NCBI GenBank assembly: GCA_903910495.1
Contig: CAIVZW010000376.1
Span: 1-8,418 of the forward strand
DNA: 8,418 bases
Reading direction: 5' to 3'
Origin: an uncultured beta proteobacterium
GTDB taxonomy: Bacteria > Pseudomonadota > Gammaproteobacteria > Burkholderiales > Rhodocyclaceae
Positions within the stretch are counted from its first letter, which is position 1. Every line of letters begins with the position of its first letter. The notes beneath the pieces are model-generated. The model did no database searches and was not told the origin of the DNA. It worked only from the letters and a program-made list of their open reading frames with translations. Position numbers and translations under genes: made by a program. Below, piece by piece: positions 7,010 to 8,418 of this stretch.

Positions 7010-8418
7010 ATGAGCAAGAGTACTCGCTGCGTCCTGGGCATGGATCTCGGGACCAGCAGCCTGAAATGCGTGATCATGGACGCTGCGGGCCAATTGCTCG
7101 CCACCGCCGAACGCTCGTACCCTACTGATAGCCCGCATCCCGGTTGGGCAGAACAGAATCCGGACGACTGGATCGCGGCGATGCGCGATGCGCTTGACGA
7201 ACTGCGAACCCGCGAACCGGCGCTGATCGCCGGTCTTGCAGCCGTCGGGCTGTGTTCGGCCGCCCATATTCCGGTTCTGCTCGACGACAGCGATCAGGTC
7301 ATCCGGCCGGCCATTCTCTGGAGTGACCAGCGCAGCGAGGCCGAAGTCGACTTCCTGAGATCAAACCATAATCGTCTTCTGCAGGAAACCGCGTTGAACG
7401 AAGCCGGGTGTACCTGGACGCTGCCGCAATTGCTGTGGGTATGGAATAACGAACCGGGGGTCCTTTCGCGTGTCCGCCGGCTTCTCAGCTCAAAGGATTA
7501 CCTGATCTTCCGGCTGACCGGAGAGGCATCCATGGACCTGGCAAGCGCGGCGGCGACGCTGATGCTGGACGCCCGGAACGAGACATGGTCGTCGCCCCTG
7601 ATTGAACTCAGCCAGTTAGCTGCCGGTGCATTCCCGCGCCTGGCGAAACCCATGGACGTGGTCGGGAGAGTCAGCGCAGAAGCCGCGCGCCGGTTTGGAC
7701 TGCCCGTCGGGCTGCCGGTGATTGCCGGCACCCTGGATTCAGCGGCCGAGATGGTGGGCTGTGGCATCCTGAAACCGGGAGAACTCGGCATGGTCCGGGT
7801 CGGCAGCGCAGGCGGGATCATGGCCGTAACCGACAAGCCGGCCTTCAACAACGGAATCCTCACCTACCCGCACATCGTCAGCGGACTCTTCTACAAGCAG
7901 GCGGGCACCAACGCCTGCGCCACGTCCCTGGCATGGGTACGCAATCTTTGCCTGGCGATGCGTGGCGTCGACGCGCCGGAGTTAAGCTATGCGCATCTCG
8001 ACCAGTTGGCCGCCGAGACCGCGCCTGGCGCCGACGGCCTGCTCTTCCATCCCTATCTTCAAGGCGAGCGTGCCCCCTACTGGAACCCCGAGTTGCGGGG
8101 AAGCTTCACGGGGCTTGACCAGCGGCACAGTTGGCCGCAAATCATCCGGGCAGTGATGGAAGGGGTTGCATTTTCACTGCTCGACTGCCTGAGCATGTTT
8201 CGCCGTGACGGGCTGGACATGACGTCGGCGGTGATGGCGGGCGGCGTGGTGAAAAGCCCGGTCTGGTCGCAAATCATTACCGACGTACTGGGCCTGGAGA
8301 CGCAGACCATTCGCCAGGGGGATTCGGCACTTGGCGTCTGCATGCTTGCCGCCACGGCGGCGGGATGCTTTGCCAGTATTGACGAGGCCGTTTCGGCCTG
8401 CGTGGTCCAGGAACGGAC
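7010..8418 (+). CDS. FGGY-family carbohydrate kinase, xylulokinase-like, 3' partial
   Basis: This cytoplasmic ATP-dependent kinase of the FGGY family phosphorylates a sugar, polyol or related compound. The frame runs open for 469 codons to the window edge; family members have about 490-510 residues, so only the C-terminal tip is missing. The N-terminal FGGY domain opens with the phosphate-loop GMDLGTSSLK (10-19) and continues with HPGWAEQNPDDW (43-54) and RPAILWSDQR (99-108). The catalytic-base region is AGTLDSAAE (239-247) with D243. The C-terminal domain shows PYLQGERAPYWNP (348-360), RGSFTGL (363-369), EGVAFSL (384-390) and AGGVVKSPVWSQI (410-422). Against XylB, the substrate-contacting Met-His pair becomes Ala-His (85-86) and the Asn after the catalytic Asp becomes Ser244, so D-xylulose is doubtful. 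The start lies 2 nt after the aldolase stop with only a weak ribosome site, suggesting coupling. Confidence 0.92.
   Translation, partial: MSKSTRCVLGMDLGTSSLKCVIMDAAGQLLATAERSYPTDSPHPGWAEQNPDDWIAAMRDALDELRTREPALIAGLAAVGLCSAAHIPVLLDDSDQVIRPAILWSDQRSEAEVDFLRSNHNRLLQETALNEAGCTWTLPQLLWVWNNEPGVLSRVRRLLSSKDYLIFRLTGEASMDLASAAATLMLDARNETWSSPLIELSQLAAGAFPRLAKPMDVVGRVSAEAARRFGLPVGLPVIAGTLDSAAEMVGCGILKPGELGMVRVGSAGGIMAVTDKPAFNNGILTYPHIVSGLFYKQAGTNACATSLAWVRNLCLAMRGVDAPELSYAHLDQLAAETAPGADGLLFHPYLQGERAPYWNPELRGSFTGLDQRHSWPQIIRAVMEGVAFSLLDCLSMFRRDGLDMTSAVMAGGVVKSPVWSQIITDVLGLETQTIRQGDSALGVCMLAATAAGCFASIDEAVSACVVQER

Overview
The window reads as accessory catabolic DNA from a free-living Gram-negative bacterium with moderately high GC. 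It is most likely a proteobacterium, and a betaproteobacterium (Rhodocyclales or a relative) is the best guess. This rests on the TRAP-type uptake system with a signal-peptide binding protein, the LysR regulator, the codon use, and a dispersed paired-hairpin repeat of the 'CGTCAT..CCCGCGCAGGCGGG' kind that is common in proteobacterial intergenic DNA. The exact taxon cannot be fixed from the sequence, and I see no RNA genes, insertion sequences or CRISPR.

Region 1 (1-2093, + strand) is a two-gene unit. It holds a sodium/proton-coupled amino-acid symporter of the DAACS (glutamate transporter/SstT) superfamily, cut at its N-terminus by the window edge, followed with an 8-nt overlap by an L-threonine aldolase-type PLP enzyme. 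The symporter lacks the arginine that binds acidic side chains in glutamate/aspartate transporters. A neutral substrate such as threonine or serine therefore fits, and the pair can be read as import plus cleavage of a beta-hydroxy amino acid to glycine and an aldehyde.

Region 2 (2094-2347) is a gene-free gap between two convergent genes. Its one recognisable element is a 73-bp paired-hairpin repeat.

Region 3 (2348-8418) is a LysR regulator on the minus strand, a 163-bp AT-rich divergent control region, and a tightly packed plus-strand operon: dctP, dctQ, dctM (a complete tripartite TRAP transporter), an HpcH/HpaI-family class II pyruvate aldolase, and an FGGY-family carbohydrate kinase that runs off the right edge. 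dctQ/dctM overlap by 10 nt, dctM and the aldolase are 5 nt apart, and the aldolase and kinase are 2 nt apart, so the last genes are probably translationally coupled.

Read together, the regulator senses a small molecule, the TRAP system imports a carboxylate, and the aldolase and kinase process it: the aldolase cleaves a 2-keto acid to pyruvate plus an aldehyde, and the kinase phosphorylates a sugar-like intermediate. The substrate is not identifiable. This particular pairing of TRAP, HpaI-type aldolase and FGGY kinase, with active-site changes in the kinase relative to xylulokinase, is the best candidate in the window for an uncharacterised catabolic pathway. The missing steps (dehydratase, dehydrogenase or isomerase) may lie just past the right edge.
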